Assembly (NCBI RefSeq): GCF_030160835.1
Contig: NZ_BSPC01000026.1
Location: 124,001-188,000, forward strand
Source: Labrys miyagiensis
Lineage (GTDB): Bacteria; Pseudomonadota; Alphaproteobacteria; Rhizobiales; Labraceae
Direction of reading: 5' to 3'
Length of the DNA: 64,000 nucleotides
A model generated the notes under the pieces. That model did no database searches and had not been told where the DNA came from. It saw only the letters and a list, made by a program, of their open reading frames with translations. A program made the position numbers and the translations under genes. Of this stretch, positions 44,244 to 53,436 are shown in pieces (position 1 is the first letter of the stretch; every line of letters begins with the position of its first letter).

Positions 44244-44584
44244 TTCACCGACAGCTTGAGGAGCGAGGGGGTCTTCTGCTTGGCGATGGTCATGAGGAGA
44301 TGGGCCGTGCCGGAGCCTTGCTCGGTGAGTGCCAGGGTGATCTGTTCCAGCAGGAGGACTTGTTCGCTCACCGGTGCCAGCACCAGCAGGCCGACGATGT
44401 CGCGGCCCCGCGCGGCGACATAGATCTCGGCCTTCAGCTCCTGCCATTTCAGCCACATAGTCGGCCAGCGCACCTTGTAGTCGAAGGCGGGGTAGGTAGC
44501 GGCCCAGGTGTCGCACCACAGGGTCCGCAGGGCTGGTTCGTCCTGGGGCTCCGCCGCCCGGAGGGTGACGAAAGACTGTGTCAT
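44099..44584 (-). CDS. GNAT-family acetyltransferase, C-terminus frameshifted by tandem duplication
   Basis: 161 residues. Residues 1-139 are a normal GNAT fold: DIVGLLVLAPV, the acetyl-CoA loop TEQGSGTAHLL and SVNAFNKRAIRFYEREGF. From residue 140 the frame is changed by a perfect 77-bp tandem duplication and the protein ends in an unrelated 22-residue tail. Removing one copy would restore a frame that runs on through GLTTYDYEWRR to a TAA near 43995. The start codon overlaps the stop of the upstream MotB/OmpA gene (ATGA), so it is translationally coupled to that pair. The motif core is intact, so activity may persist. Confidence 0.85.
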   Translation of the reverse strand: MTQSFVTLRAAEPQDEPALRTLWCDTWAATYPAFDYKVRWPTMWLKWQELKAEIYVAARGRDIVGLLVLAPVSEQVLLLEQITLALTEQGSGTAHLLMTIAKQKTPSLLKLSVNAFNKRAIRFYEREGFVRTASGVNVALPSTKGRSASMSARVSCAPPAG

Positions 44585-45618
44585 CGCTCCGTCAGCTTCA
44601 ATTCGATGCGTCGGTTGCGGTTGCGGGCTTCGTCGGTACCGGAGGTGTCGATCGGCTGGAATTCGCCGAAACCGGCCGCCACCAGCCGCTGGGCCGGGAT
44701 GCCCTTGGAGATCAGATATTGCACCACCGCGATGGCGCGGCTGGCCGAAAGCTCCCAGTTGGATGGGAATTGCGGCGAGTTGATCGGCCGGTCGTCGGTA
44801 TGACCATCGACCCGCAGCACCCAGGGAATGTCGTTGGGTATCTTGTCCTGCAGGTCGAGCAAAGCGGCGGCGATCTTGTCGATCTCGGCCTTGCCCTCGG
44901 GCTGCAGCGTGGCCTGGCCAGCCTGGAAGAACACCTCTGACTGGAAGACGAAACGGTCGCCGACGATGCGGATGTCGGGCCGGTTCCCGAGCACGTCGCG
45001 CAGGCGCCCGAAGAAGTCGGAGCGGTAGCGCGAAAGTTCCTGCACGCGCTGGGCCAAGGCCGCATTCAGACGCGAGCCGAGATCGGCGATCTTGGTCTGG
45101 CTTTCGCGGTCCTTGGATTCGGAGGCGTCGAGCGCCTGTTCCAGCGCAGCGATCTGGCGGCGCAGGGCCGAGATCTGCTGGTTGAGGAGGTCAACCTGCG
45201 CCAGGGCCTGGCCTGACAGGCGCTTCTGGTTGTCGAGCTCGCCCTGGACCTGCTGGACCTGCCCGCTATTGGCGTTGGCAGCGGCCGCGTCGGCCTGCGC
45301 AACATCGAGCAGGCCTTGCAACCGGGTCTTGTCGCTGTTGGACTTGTCGAGGCTGGCGTTGAGCGCGGACAACTGCTCCTGCGCATTGCGCTCGTTCGAG
45401 CGCTCCAGTGCCAGGAGCTGCGAGAGCTCGGCCACCTGGGCATTGAGCTGGTTGAGCGCCTCGTCCTTGCCGGTGACCTCCTGCGACAGGAAGAACTGGC
45501 CGAGCACGAAGATCGACAGGATCATGATGATCGACAGGAGCAGCGTCGACAGGGCGTCGACGAAGCCCGGCCAGTAATTGATGCCTTCGGTGCGACGGCG
45601 GCCGCGACTGAGCGCCAT
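44581..45618 (-). CDS. MotB/OmpA-type peptidoglycan-binding protein with coiled coil
   Basis: 345 residues: a cytoplasmic basic N-terminus, one membrane helix (residues about 18-42, LSTLLLSIIMILSIFVLGQF), a long coiled coil rich in Ala, Gln and Leu (residues about 55-195), and a C-terminal OmpA domain with VDGHTDDRPIN, LSASRAIAVVQYL and the RNRNRRIEL end. No Asp of the MotB proton channel is seen at the start of the helix, although DALST precedes it. It is coupled to the MotA/TolQ-like gene (one-base overlap). It is probably a stator-like energy-transducing complex of unknown output. Confidence 0.88.
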   Translation of the reverse strand: MALSRGRRRTEGINYWPGFVDALSTLLLSIIMILSIFVLGQFFLSQEVTGKDEALNQLNAQVAELSQLLALERSNERNAQEQLSALNASLDKSNSDKTRLQGLLDVAQADAAAANANSGQVQQVQGELDNQKRLSGQALAQVDLLNQQISALRRQIAALEQALDASESKDRESQTKIADLGSRLNAALAQRVQELSRYRSDFFGRLRDVLGNRPDIRIVGDRFVFQSEVFFQAGQATLQPEGKAEIDKIAAALLDLQDKIPNDIPWVLRVDGHTDDRPINSPQFPSNWELSASRAIAVVQYLISKGIPAQRLVAAGFGEFQPIDTSGTDEARNRNRRIELKLTER

Positions 45619-46607
45619 CAGTTCCTCTCACGCTCTTGCGTCAGGCGCTGCAGCACGGCCTTGATGTCGCGCTGCTGCTCGGCCTGGCTTTCCACCCAAT
45701 CCCGGATCATCTGCTGCTCGGAGCGCATATGCTGGACGAGGCCCTGGATGCCTTCGGCAAGCTGCGCCATGGCGGCAGTGGCGTTGCGGCCGGAGCCGCC
45801 GTCGCGCGAGCCGTCGGCCATGCGCTCGATCGCGGACTTGATCGCCGCCATCTCGGCATCCGAGCCGCCGCGGGCGAGACCCTCGGCCTCGATATCCGTG
45901 ACGGTGGCGGCGAGCCAGTCTTCAAGCTCGGTATAGAAGCGGTTCTGCGCCTGGCCGGCCTGCAGGTCGAGGAAGCCGAGGATCAGCGAGCCGGAAAGAC
46001 CGAAGAGCGAGGACGAGAACGACACGCCCATGCCCTTGAGCGGGGCGGAGAGGCCGCTTTTCAGGCCTTCGAACACGGTGGAGGCATCGCTGCCGCCCAC
46101 CGACATCGAATTGATGACATTGCCGACCGATCCCACGGTCTCGATCAGGCCCCAAAAGGTACCGAGCAGGCCGAGAAAGACGAGCAGGCCCGTGAGATAG
46201 CGCGAGATCTCGCGCTGCTCGTCGAGGCGCATGCCGATCGATTCGAGGATGGAGCGCAGGGTCGAGAGCGAGATGGAGCGCCGGCCGATCTTGTCGCCGA
46301 GGAGGGTTGCCATCGGCGCCAGCATCACCGGCTGGTCGCGCAGTTCCAGGCCGGGATCGCGCAGGCGGTAGGCGTTCACCCAGCGCACCTCGGGGATGAG
46401 GCGAATGACCTGCCGGAAGCCGAAGGCGATGCCGAGCAGCATCGTGAAGATGATCAGGCCATTGAGGAAAGGATTGGCCATGAAGGCGATGAAGAGCTGC
46501 TGGTAGAGCGGCGTCACCACGCATGCTGCCAGGATCAGGAAGACCAGCATACGGACGAAAAAGATCCGTGGGGAAGACAGCTTGTAGGGATCAAGGTCTC
46601 TTGCCAT
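45618..46607 (-). CDS. MotA/TolQ/ExbB-type membrane protein
   Basis: 329 residues with two N-terminal membrane segments (residues about 17-62), a cytoplasmic domain, and two further segments with the MotA/TolQ/ExbB signature LTGLLVFLGLLGTFWGLIETV near residue 138 and GMGVSFSSSLFGLSGSLILGF near residue 190. A long cytoplasmic C-terminal helix follows. It forms a proton-driven stator type with the MotB/OmpA gene downstream. Such pairs occur as housekeeping genes in Rhizobiales outside flagellar operons. No flagellar, Tol or ZorC/ZorD gene is adjacent. Confidence 0.88.
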   Translation of the reverse strand: MARDLDPYKLSSPRIFFVRMLVFLILAACVVTPLYQQLFIAFMANPFLNGLIIFTMLLGIAFGFRQVIRLIPEVRWVNAYRLRDPGLELRDQPVMLAPMATLLGDKIGRRSISLSTLRSILESIGMRLDEQREISRYLTGLLVFLGLLGTFWGLIETVGSVGNVINSMSVGGSDASTVFEGLKSGLSAPLKGMGVSFSSSLFGLSGSLILGFLDLQAGQAQNRFYTELEDWLAATVTDIEAEGLARGGSDAEMAAIKSAIERMADGSRDGGSGRNATAAMAQLAEGIQGLVQHMRSEQQMIRDWVESQAEQQRDIKAVLQRLTQERERN

Positions 46608-46814
46608 CGCACCACGCCGCTCGAACTCGTCTCATTCAATGCCTTCCCTAGCAGGGACGGTTATGTCTTGCCAGACAATACCCTAATGCAGGGTTTCGCA
46701 CACGCCATCAATGTGGGGAGCGGCGCGCTGGCGCGGTAGGGGGCTGTGGAACCTGCAAGTCTCCGGAGCCTGAACAAAAAAGGGCAATGAAGCCGAGAGA
46801 GGCGATCGAAACAC

Positions 46815-46923
46815 CGTCATTGCCCCGACCAACCCTTTGGTTTGGTCGGGCAGCGAAGCACTCCGGGGGCTGTAGACACCGCCCCTTTGGCCCCTGGATT
46901 GCTTCGCCGTGCTCGCAATGACG
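46815..46923. repeat. REP-like intergenic palindrome
   Basis: Bounded by CGTCATTGC and GCAATGACG, with inner hairpin CCGACCAA-CCCTTTGG-TTTGGTCGG and the CCTGGATTGCTTCGC type core common in Bradyrhizobium-like genomes. It is a single copy in this window. It lies in the 386-bp gap 46608-46993, which contains no supported gene. Confidence 0.8.
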
Positions 46924-46993
46924 AATTCAGGTCCCGCCTCCCGCGATTTCTCACCGAGCCGGTATACTGCTCAGAGGACCATGTTCGCTCCGA

Positions 46994-48157
46994 TCACGCC
47001 GCCTGGCCGCCATAGGCGAAGACCGTCTGCGGCCGGGCGCCCCTGATGAAGCCGCCGCCGAGCACGCGGGCCTGGCCATCCGCATGGTCGTAGAAGACCG
47101 CGGCCTGGCCGGGCGAGACGCCATCCTCGGCCTCGGCGAGCTCGATCGACGGACCGTCCGCGCCGAAATGCAGCAAGGCCGGCTTGGGCGCCCGGGTCGA
47201 GCGCACGCGCACTGCGATCTCCAGCCCCTCGGCCGGCAACGCCTCGAGCGCTCCGTCACCGATCCAGTTGACGTCGCGCAGGGCGACATTGCGGGTCGCC
47301 AACGCCTCGCGCGGGCCGACGATCACCCGTGCGGCGTCGGCTTCGAGCCTGATCACATGCAGCGGCTCGCCGGTGGCGACACCCAGGCCCTTGCGCTGGC
47401 CGATGGTGAAATGGATCACGCCCGCATGCTGGCCGAGCACGCGGCCGTCGAGATGCACGATCTCGCCGGGGCGCGCGGCGCCGGGCTTGAGCTTCTCGAT
47501 CACCTGTGCGTAGCGGCCTGACGGTACGAAGCAGATGTCCTGGCTGTCGGGCTTGGCCGCCACCGACAGGCCAAAGCGCTCGGCCGCTTGGCGCGTCTGC
47601 GGCTTGGTCATGTCGCCGAGCGGGAAGCGCAGGATGTCGAGCTGCTCCCTGGTGGTGGCGAACATGAAATAGCTCTGGTCGCGTTCGGCATCGCGCGGGC
47701 GATAGAGCGCCCGGCCGTCGGGCACGGCCCGGCTGGCGACATAATGGCCGGTGGCGAGCACATCGGCGCCGAGATCGCGGGCAGTGCCGAGGAGATCGCG
47801 GAACTTGACACGCTGGTTGCACTCGACGCAGGGGATCGGCGTCTCGCCGGCTACGTAGGAATCGGCGAAGCGGTCGATCACCGCCTCCTTGAAGCGGCTC
47901 TCATAGTCGAGCACGTAATGGGGAATGCCGATGCGATCGGCGACCTCGCGGGCGTCATGGATGTCCTGGCCGGCGCAGCAGGCGCCCTTGCGATGGACGG
48001 CGGCGCCGTGATCGTAAAGCTGGAGCGTCACTCCGATCACGTCATAGCCCTGCTCCTTGAGAAGGGCGGCGCAAACGGAGGAGTCGACGCCGCCGGACAT
48101 GGCGACGACGACGCGGGTGTCCTGCGGCCGGCGCGGCAGGTCGAGCGAATTCAACAT
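46994..48157 (-). CDS. mnmA: tRNA 2-thiouridine(34) synthase
   Basis: 387 residues from an ATG near 48157 ([11 protein letters not shown]); a TTG nine codons earlier is rejected. The PP-loop is [10 protein letters not shown] near residue 21. The catalytic cysteines are in [12 protein letters not shown] near residue 112 and DSQDICFVP near residue 210. The C-terminal beta-barrel has [14 protein letters not shown]. It puts sulphur at U34 of Lys, Glu and Gln tRNAs. It is monocistronic. Its plus-side neighbour region is AT-rich. Confidence 0.97.
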   Translation of the reverse strand: MLNSLDLPRRPQDTRVVVAMSGGVDSSVCAALLKEQGYDVIGVTLQLYDHGAAVHRKGACCAGQDIHDAREVADRIGIPHYVLDYESRFKEAVIDRFADSYVAGETPIPCVECNQRVKFRDLLGTARDLGADVLATGHYVASRAVPDGRALYRPRDAERDQSYFMFATTREQLDILRFPLGDMTKPQTRQAAERFGLSVAAKPDSQDICFVPSGRYAQVIEKLKPGAARPGEIVHLDGRVLGQHAGVIHFTIGQRKGLGVATGEPLHVIRLEADAARVIVGPREALATRNVALRDVNWIGDGALEALPAEGLEIAVRVRSTRAPKPALLHFGADGPSIELAEAEDGVSPGQAAVFYDHADGQARVLGGGFIRGARPQTVFAYGGQAA

Positions 48158-48462
48158 GGCAACCTCGGTGCAACAGAGGGTCAAGGTCTCTGCAACGGCG
48201 CTCCTTTACGCGATTTTAACCGATAAGGGAACGGCGTTCTTGGCCCGCTGGAATGCGCGCCGGAGCAGTAAATGGCCCGGTATCGGCACAATAAAGAGAC
48301 AAATCGGTGTTCAATTAACTCATTAACTATGTTCGTTAAGTATAGGCCTTGTGTTTCAATTAAATAAACGCCCACTGTTGCATTTATATCATAGGAATTT
48401 CGTTGGATCGGGCGTATCCCAGGGCCAAGCAGCAATAAGTACCGAGTGCTGAGGAAGTTAAA
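48158..48462. other. Non-coding region between mnmA and an outer-membrane protein gene
   Basis: 305 bp without a supported gene. The part from about 48300 to 48400 is AT-rich (TTAATTAACTC-like, TTCAATTAAATAAAC) and probably holds the promoters of both divergent genes. Confidence 0.5.
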
Positions 48463-49239
48463 ATGCAAGCGTTAAAGAATGTTCTGCTTGTCGGCGCAGT
48501 TGTCTTCATGCCGGCAGCGGCATTCGCCTCAGATCTGGCGCCCACGCCAGTGGAGCCGGTGCCGCCCGTCGTGGAGCCAACCTTTACCTGGACCGGGTTC
48601 TTTGCCGGCGCCAATGCCGGCTGGGCGCGCGGTAGTCTCGATACGGATCTGACGGCCATTCCACCAGCCCCGCCTGCCCCTCCACCGCTTGCGGCAGCTC
48701 TGGGCGCCACCACCACTCTTGTCGCTGGCCATGGGCATTTGAAGGACACAGCCAATAGCGTCGTTCTCGGCGGCCAGATCGGCTACAACTACCAGTTCGA
48801 TCCGCATTGGGTCGTCGGAGCGGAAGCGGATCTTCAATATACAGGCATGCATTCGACGGCGCATGCCATTGGTGCAAACAACATTCCCATTTCGGTGAAA
48901 ACGCAACTCGACTGGTTTGGCACACTCCGCTTGCGGGCAGGCTATGCCTTCGACAGCTTCCTGGTCTATGGAACTGGCGGCCTCGCCTACGGGAACGTGA
49001 AAGCCAAGGTGGGCGTACCCGGTGAGTCGATATCGGACTCCGACGTTCGGGTCGGTTGGACATTGGGTGCGGGCGCGGAATACGCATTGACGCAGCATTG
49101 GATCCTGCGCGCGGAATATCTGTATGTCGATCTTGGCAAGAAGGCCACGATCAATAAGACCGTTGGTGGATTCCGCATCACGGACAAGCCGGACGTTTCG
49201 CTGAACGTCGTTCGCGCGGCTGTAAACTACAAATTCTGA
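48463..49239 (+). CDS. Outer-membrane beta-barrel protein (Omp25/31 family)
   Basis: 258 residues: signal peptide MQALKNVLLVGAVVFMPAAAFA, then the Rhizobiales barrel pattern TWTGFFAGANAGWARG, GGQIGYNYQF, VVGAEADLQYTG, LDWFGTLRLRAGYAF, LVYGTGGLAYGNVK and the C-terminal VRAAVNYKF ending in Phe, as expected for BAM recognition. It differs from the standard family by a proline-rich loop (IPPAPPAPPP) after strand 2. GAGGAAG precedes ATG 48463. A terminator follows. Confidence 0.92.
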   Translation: MQALKNVLLVGAVVFMPAAAFASDLAPTPVEPVPPVVEPTFTWTGFFAGANAGWARGSLDTDLTAIPPAPPAPPPLAAALGATTTLVAGHGHLKDTANSVVLGGQIGYNYQFDPHWVVGAEADLQYTGMHSTAHAIGANNIPISVKTQLDWFGTLRLRAGYAFDSFLVYGTGGLAYGNVKAKVGVPGESISDSDVRVGWTLGAGAEYALTQHWILRAEYLYVDLGKKATINKTVGGFRITDKPDVSLNVVRAAVNYKF

Positions 49240-49270
49240 GCCCGGTTCTTCGATCGGGACCGCAACTCGA

Positions 49271-49297
49271 GGGCTCCGCGATGGCGGGGCCCTTTTT
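49271..49297 (+). terminator. Intrinsic terminator of the Omp25/31-like gene
   Basis: Nine-bp stem GGGCTCCGC / GCGGGGCCC (one G-U pair) with loop GATG, followed by five Ts. It lies 31 bp after the stop. Confidence 0.92.
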
Positions 49298-49366
49298 GCA
49301 TGGTGGCACCCGTCTTGCGTCTCAAACGCCGTCGCTTTAGTCAGGAGCCTCTTCCGGAGACTTGTG

Positions 49367-49870
49367 ATGCCTGCAACGCCCGACGACCTCTTCGCCTTCC
49401 TCGACAAGCTTGGTATTGCCGTAACCACCGTCGAGCATGCCCCGCTCTACACGGTGGAAGATTCCAAGGCCCTGCGCGGCCAGATCGAGGGTGGCCACAC
49501 CAAGAACCTTTTCCTGAAGGATCGCAAGGGCTCCCTTTTCCTGGTTGTTCTGGAGGAGGACGCCACCGTCGATCTCAAGCGCATCCACGAGATCATCGGC
49601 GGGCAGGGTAAGGTCTCCTTCGGGTCGGCCGACCTGCTCACCGAAGTCTGGGGCGTGCTGCCAGGCGCCGTGACGCCTTTTGGCGCCATCAACGACAGGG
49701 ATGGCCGCGTGACGGTGGTGCTCGACGAAGCGCTCCTGGAGAATGCCAGGCTCAACCATCACCCGCTCGTCAACACCTCGACCACCACGATCGCGCGCGA
49801 GGACCTCGTCGCCTTCCTCAAGGCGACGGGGCACGAGCCGAAGATTCTCGCGGTCTCGAACCCTGCCTAA
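49367..49870 (+). CDS. YbaK/ProX-type prolyl-tRNA deacylase
   Basis: 167 residues from ATG 49367 with GGAGA six bases upstream. The YbaK/aaRS-editing fold is visible: GGHTKNLFLKDRKGSLFLVVL near residue 43 with the conserved Lys, FGSADLL, GVLPGAVTPFGAIND near residue 103 and the late NHHPLVNTSTTTIA. It hydrolyses mischarged Ala- or Cys-tRNA(Pro). It is monocistronic. Confidence 0.93.
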   Translation: MPATPDDLFAFLDKLGIAVTTVEHAPLYTVEDSKALRGQIEGGHTKNLFLKDRKGSLFLVVLEEDATVDLKRIHEIIGGQGKVSFGSADLLTEVWGVLPGAVTPFGAINDRDGRVTVVLDEALLENARLNHHPLVNTSTTTIAREDLVAFLKATGHEPKILAVSNPA

Positions 49871-49960
49871 TCGAGGCAGCCGCGGAGGATGTCGTATTTC
49901 ATGCATCTGCGCGCCGATCGCGGAGGCGACCTGGCTCCATCCGTGCAAGGTTCGCAAAGC

Positions 49961-50770
49961 TCAATAGGTGATTGCCGGCATAGCGATGCGGTTTTCTTCA
50001 AAATCGGGCCCGGCCAGGACCGCATCGATCGGCTGCCTTTTCGGGGCGCCGCACATAAGGGCGACTTCGGTCCGGTTGCGCAGATGGAATTTGCGCATGA
50101 TGTTGCGGATATGGACCTTGGCGGTGCTTTCCGAGATGTTCAGGGCATGGGCGATGACCTTGTTCTGCTTGCCCTTCTGCAGGAGCGCCAGGACATCGCT
50201 CTCGCGGTCGGTCAGGCTGAGATGGATCTCGGAACGTAGATCGTGCTCTGGCGTCGGCCGCATTGAGCGTGTCATCGAGCGATCCAGGAGGGCATGCTGG
50301 CTGGACGGCGGAATGTCGAGCCGAGGCGAGGGGGCCAGCGATTGCCGGATCGCAGCGATCATCGCGCTGAATCCCATCGAGGCTGCCACCCAGTTCTGGA
50401 CGCCGCTCTCTTCCAGCACGCGGCCGATAGCAGGGTCGGCGCCGTCGGTGATGACGAGCAGGGGCAGGTTACCGATTCGCGCCTTCAATTGCTGGATGAC
50501 GAAGCCTATAAAGAGGGGGTCCGAGCTGCGCTGCATGAGGCTCAGCACGGCGAGGGAGGCGTGCAGGTCTGCATCTTCAAGACTGCTCGCGATGCGGACC
50601 TCGAGGTCCTGAGCGGCTTCCTTCAGGGCGTGGGAGAAAATTTCGGCCAGCAGGGGGTGGCTCTCGATCAGAAGTACAACCTCCCGGGCTGCCGAAGATT
50701 CGATCATTGTACCCATGTTGTTCGAGGTGTTTTGATCCTCTATGTAGTTGAAGCCGACATTCTGACTCAC
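49961..50770 (-). CDS. LuxR-type regulator with degenerate receiver domain
   Basis: 269 residues from GTG 50770, which has GGGAGG six bases upstream; the frame stays open to 50989. The C-terminal LuxR helix-turn-helix is clear (LTDRESDVLALLQKGKQNKVIA...SESTAKVHIRNIM). The N-terminal half has receiver length and fold, but the acidic pair is replaced by IESHP, the phospho-acceptor position by LAVLSLMQ and the conserved lysine by WVAASMG. It therefore probably does not respond to phosphorylation. A 747-bp AT-rich gap precedes it. Target genes are unknown; biofilm and exopolysaccharide regulators of similar form exist. Confidence 0.85.
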   Translation of the reverse strand: MSQNVGFNYIEDQNTSNNMGTMIESSAAREVVLLIESHPLLAEIFSHALKEAAQDLEVRIASSLEDADLHASLAVLSLMQRSSDPLFIGFVIQQLKARIGNLPLLVITDGADPAIGRVLEESGVQNWVAASMGFSAMIAAIRQSLAPSPRLDIPPSSQHALLDRSMTRSMRPTPEHDLRSEIHLSLTDRESDVLALLQKGKQNKVIAHALNISESTAKVHIRNIMRKFHLRNRTEVALMCGAPKRQPIDAVLAGPDFEENRIAMPAITY

Positions 50771-51517
50771 GCTAGGCCTCCCTCGAATTGCGACGCTACT
50801 TGCTCCAAACGAATTCTCGATTGCGTGGTCTCTAAGTTTCTTCCGAGGCGATTTCAGGTGGTCTGTCGTAGTTGTTGCAGTCATTGACAGGTTTTTGTTT
50901 TTGAAAATTCGACGCGACGTTGTTTCTTGGCCATGTAATCGTCGCCACGCAACACCGTATCGCATACCATTAAAGGTAAAACGATTCATTGAAATCGAAA
51001 CCGAGAAATATTAATCGACGATATCTGCCTTTTATCTCACAGAATGCCATCGAAGATAAAGTACCTGTTGCTTAATCAAAAAGGACGATTACGTGTCGTC
51101 ACCAGAAGTGGTATCAGAATGCAGATAAAATCGATTTATCTTCAGTGAGCTTGATGCGCAAGTGCTATAAATTGATAGATGTGAAATCATCGTGATTTAA
51201 GATAATTGGAGAAATACGATCTGTTGTGAAAATTGTATGCTAAAAATAACCGATGTACTTTTTGTATCTTCAGGTAATGGAATGGCAATGCGAGGCCGCT
51301 TAACTGCGGTACAGCTTGGACAAAACAGCGTTGGCAAATGAATGTTCAACACGCACACGGTTTTAGTGAATGGCCATCACCGAAGTACCATTTGTTCCAA
51401 TACGAGGAAGCGGGTCGAATTTTCTATTGTTTCGTACGGAGTGGCGTCAGCGGATGGTTGCCATCGCGGTGATTTACCCCCATCTAACCGGAGACAACGA
51501 TTTCTAGGGTATTGGCG
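50771..51517. other. 747-bp AT-rich non-coding region
   Basis: No gene is supported on either strand. Base composition from about 50900 to 51300 is much more AT-rich than the surroundings. An imperfect palindrome GATAAAATCGATTTATC lies at 51124-51140 and several TGTGAAATCA / ATCGTGATT-like motifs occur near 51180-51200. It is probably a large regulatory region for the divergent LuxR and thioredoxin genes or a remnant of acquired DNA. Confidence 0.6.
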
Positions 51518-52411
51518 ATGAGCAACGACACGGCTGGAACGAACGGCTTGATCAAGGACACCACGACGCAAACCTTCATGACTGACGTCATCCAGGAATC
51601 GATGAAGCAGCCGGTCCTGGTGGATTTCTGGGCCGAGTGGTGCGGCCCCTGCAAGCAACTGGGTCCCATGCTCGAAAAGGCTGTCGTGGCCGCCAAGGGC
51701 AAGGTGAAGCTGGTGAAGATGGATATCGACAAATATCCGCAGATCGCCGGCCAGCTTGGCGTGCAGTCGATTCCCGCCGTGTTCGCCTTCTCGAAGGGCC
51801 AGCCCGTCGACGGTTTCATGGGCGCCGTTCCCGAGAGCCAGATCAAGGAATTCATCACCCGCATCGCCGGCCCCGGCGGGGATCCCGACACCGAGGCGAT
51901 GCTGGCCGAGGCTGAGGCGCTGCTCACGGAGGGCGAAGGGGAGGCCGCCGCGCAGATCTTCGCGCAGATCTATGAGCAGGATCCCGAGAACCTCAAGGCG
52001 ATTGCCGGTCTCGCTCGGGTTGCCATCGCCGCGGGCGAGCTGGAGCAGGCCAAGACCACCCTCTCGCTGACCCCCAAGGGCAAGGAGAACGATCCCGCCA
52101 TTGCCAGCGCCCGTGCCGCTCTCGAAGTGGCCGAGCAGGCAAGCGAGCTCGGTGACCTCGCGGGGCTTGCCCGACAGGTCGAGGCCGACCCGAAGAATTT
52201 CCAGGCCAAGTTCGACTATGCGCTCGCCCTGGCCGCCGCCAACAAGCGCGAGGAAGCGGTCGACCAACTGCTCGACATCGCCCGCCGCGACCGCAAGTGG
52301 AACGACGATGGCGCGCGCAAGCAACTTGTGCAATTCTTCGAAGCCTGGGGTCCGATGGACGAGACCACGATCTACGGCCGGCGCCGCCTGTCGTCGATCC
52401 TGTTTTCCTGA
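51518..52411 (+). CDS. Thioredoxin-domain co-chaperone (CnoX/YbbN-like)
   Basis: 297 residues. Thioredoxin domain with the active site WAEWCGPCKQL near residue 42 and SIPAVFAF near residue 86, followed by a C-terminal TPR-like region (EAEALLTEGEGEAAAQIF ... FQAKFDYALALAA). The CPC-type redox motif is intact (CGPC), as in alphaproteobacterial CnoX. It protects substrates from over-oxidation and hands them to chaperones. It is followed by the LON-domain gene, with a gap of 32 bases. Confidence 0.93.
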   Translation: MSNDTAGTNGLIKDTTTQTFMTDVIQESMKQPVLVDFWAEWCGPCKQLGPMLEKAVVAAKGKVKLVKMDIDKYPQIAGQLGVQSIPAVFAFSKGQPVDGFMGAVPESQIKEFITRIAGPGGDPDTEAMLAEAEALLTEGEGEAAAQIFAQIYEQDPENLKAIAGLARVAIAAGELEQAKTTLSLTPKGKENDPAIASARAALEVAEQASELGDLAGLARQVEADPKNFQAKFDYALALAAANKREEAVDQLLDIARRDRKWNDDGARKQLVQFFEAWGPMDETTIYGRRRLSSILFS

Positions 52412-52443
52412 CGGTCGCCTGCAAGCTCGGGGAACGCTGCTCC

Positions 52444-53103
52444 ATGCACCCGCTGTTTCAGACGGAGGCGGACCTGCCGTCCGTCATCCCGGTCTTTCCG
52501 TTGTCGGGAGCCTTGCTGCTGCCGCGTGGGCAGTTGCCGTTGAACATCTTCGAGCCGCGCTATCTTGCGATGATCGACGACGCCCTGCGCGGGCCCCGCC
52601 TCATCGGCATGATCCAGCCGGAGGATGAGGACGCCGAGGACAAGCCACGCCTGTTCCAGGTGGGATGCGTGGGCCGCATCACCCAGTTCGCCGAAACGGG
52701 GGACGGGCGCTATCTCATCCAGCTCACCGGCATTTCGCGCTTCAGGGTACAGGAGGAGGCCAACGTCGACACGCCCTACCGCCAGTGCCAGATCACGGCA
52801 GCGCCCTTCGCCATCGACTTCACGCCGCGTGCCGGCGAGGAAGACGTGGATCGCAAGGCCTTGATCGAGACGCTCAAGGCCTATCTTGCCGTCAATCACT
52901 TCCAGGTCGACTGGAAGGAGATCCACGAGGCGCCGAACGAAGCGCTCGTCAACGCCCTGTCGATGATGAGTCCCTTCGGCCGGCGCGAGAAGCAGGCGCT
53001 GCTCGAGGCCGCGAGCCTGCGCGAACGGGCCGAGATCCTGGTCGCCATCACCCAGATCGAGCTCGCCAAGAGCGGCGATGGCTCGGACACGCCGCTGCAA
53101 TAG
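52444..53103 (+). CDS. LON N-terminal domain (PUA-like) protein
   Basis: 219 residues: VIPVFPLSGALLLPRGQLPLNIFEPRYLAMIDDAL is the LON substrate-binding start (conserved FPL, NIFEPRY). No ATPase or protease domain follows. The start at ATG 52444 is chosen over an open frame from 52297 that overlaps the thioredoxin gene. It is in an operon of the order thioredoxin, LON-domain, Trm112, which is common in Rhizobiales. The role is unknown, perhaps protein quality control. Confidence 0.93.
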   Translation: MHPLFQTEADLPSVIPVFPLSGALLLPRGQLPLNIFEPRYLAMIDDALRGPRLIGMIQPEDEDAEDKPRLFQVGCVGRITQFAETGDGRYLIQLTGISRFRVQEEANVDTPYRQCQITAAPFAIDFTPRAGEEDVDRKALIETLKAYLAVNHFQVDWKEIHEAPNEALVNALSMMSPFGRREKQALLEAASLRERAEILVAITQIELAKSGDGSDTPLQ

Positions 53104-53115
53104 GCGGAACCGGTC

Positions 53116-53325
53116 ATGGCCAATCATCCGCCTCATCGTCCGCCGCCTTTGACCGACCCCAAGCTCCTGGAACTGCTGGTCTGCCCGCTGACCAAGACGA
53201 CGCTGGAATATGATGCCGAGAGGCAGGAGCTGATCTCACGCGCCGCCAGGCTGGCCTATCCGATCCGCGAAGGCTTTCCGATCATGCTGCCCGAGGAGGC
53301 GCGGGTGATCGAGCCCGGCGAGTGA
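53116..53325 (+). CDS. Trm112-family protein (YcaR type)
   Basis: 69 residues: [25 protein letters not shown] and [16 protein letters not shown] are the Trm112/UPF0434 signature. The first zinc-type cysteine (CPLTK) is present but the second CxxC pair is lost, as in most bacterial members. It probably stabilises a methyltransferase partner. It starts 12 bases after the LON-domain stop. Confidence 0.93.
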   Translation: MANHPPHRPPPLTDPKLLELLVCPLTKTTLEYDAERQELISRAARLAYPIREGFPIMLPEEARVIEPGE

Positions 53326-53436
53326 GGGGCCGCTCACTCCTTGCACGCTTTTTGCACGGAGCCCTCATCGCTCCGTCATAGCGCCTGGATCGTGGCTGGA
53401 TGAGAGACGGGCAAGATCGGCGTCATGGAGGAAACC

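Noticed and set aside
44581-46607. Possible Zorya defence module (ZorA/ZorB-like MotA and MotB/OmpA pair).
   Set aside because: No ZorC, ZorD or ZorE-type gene is adjacent; neighbours are a GNAT gene and mnmA. The pair fits housekeeping stator-like genes of Rhizobiales.
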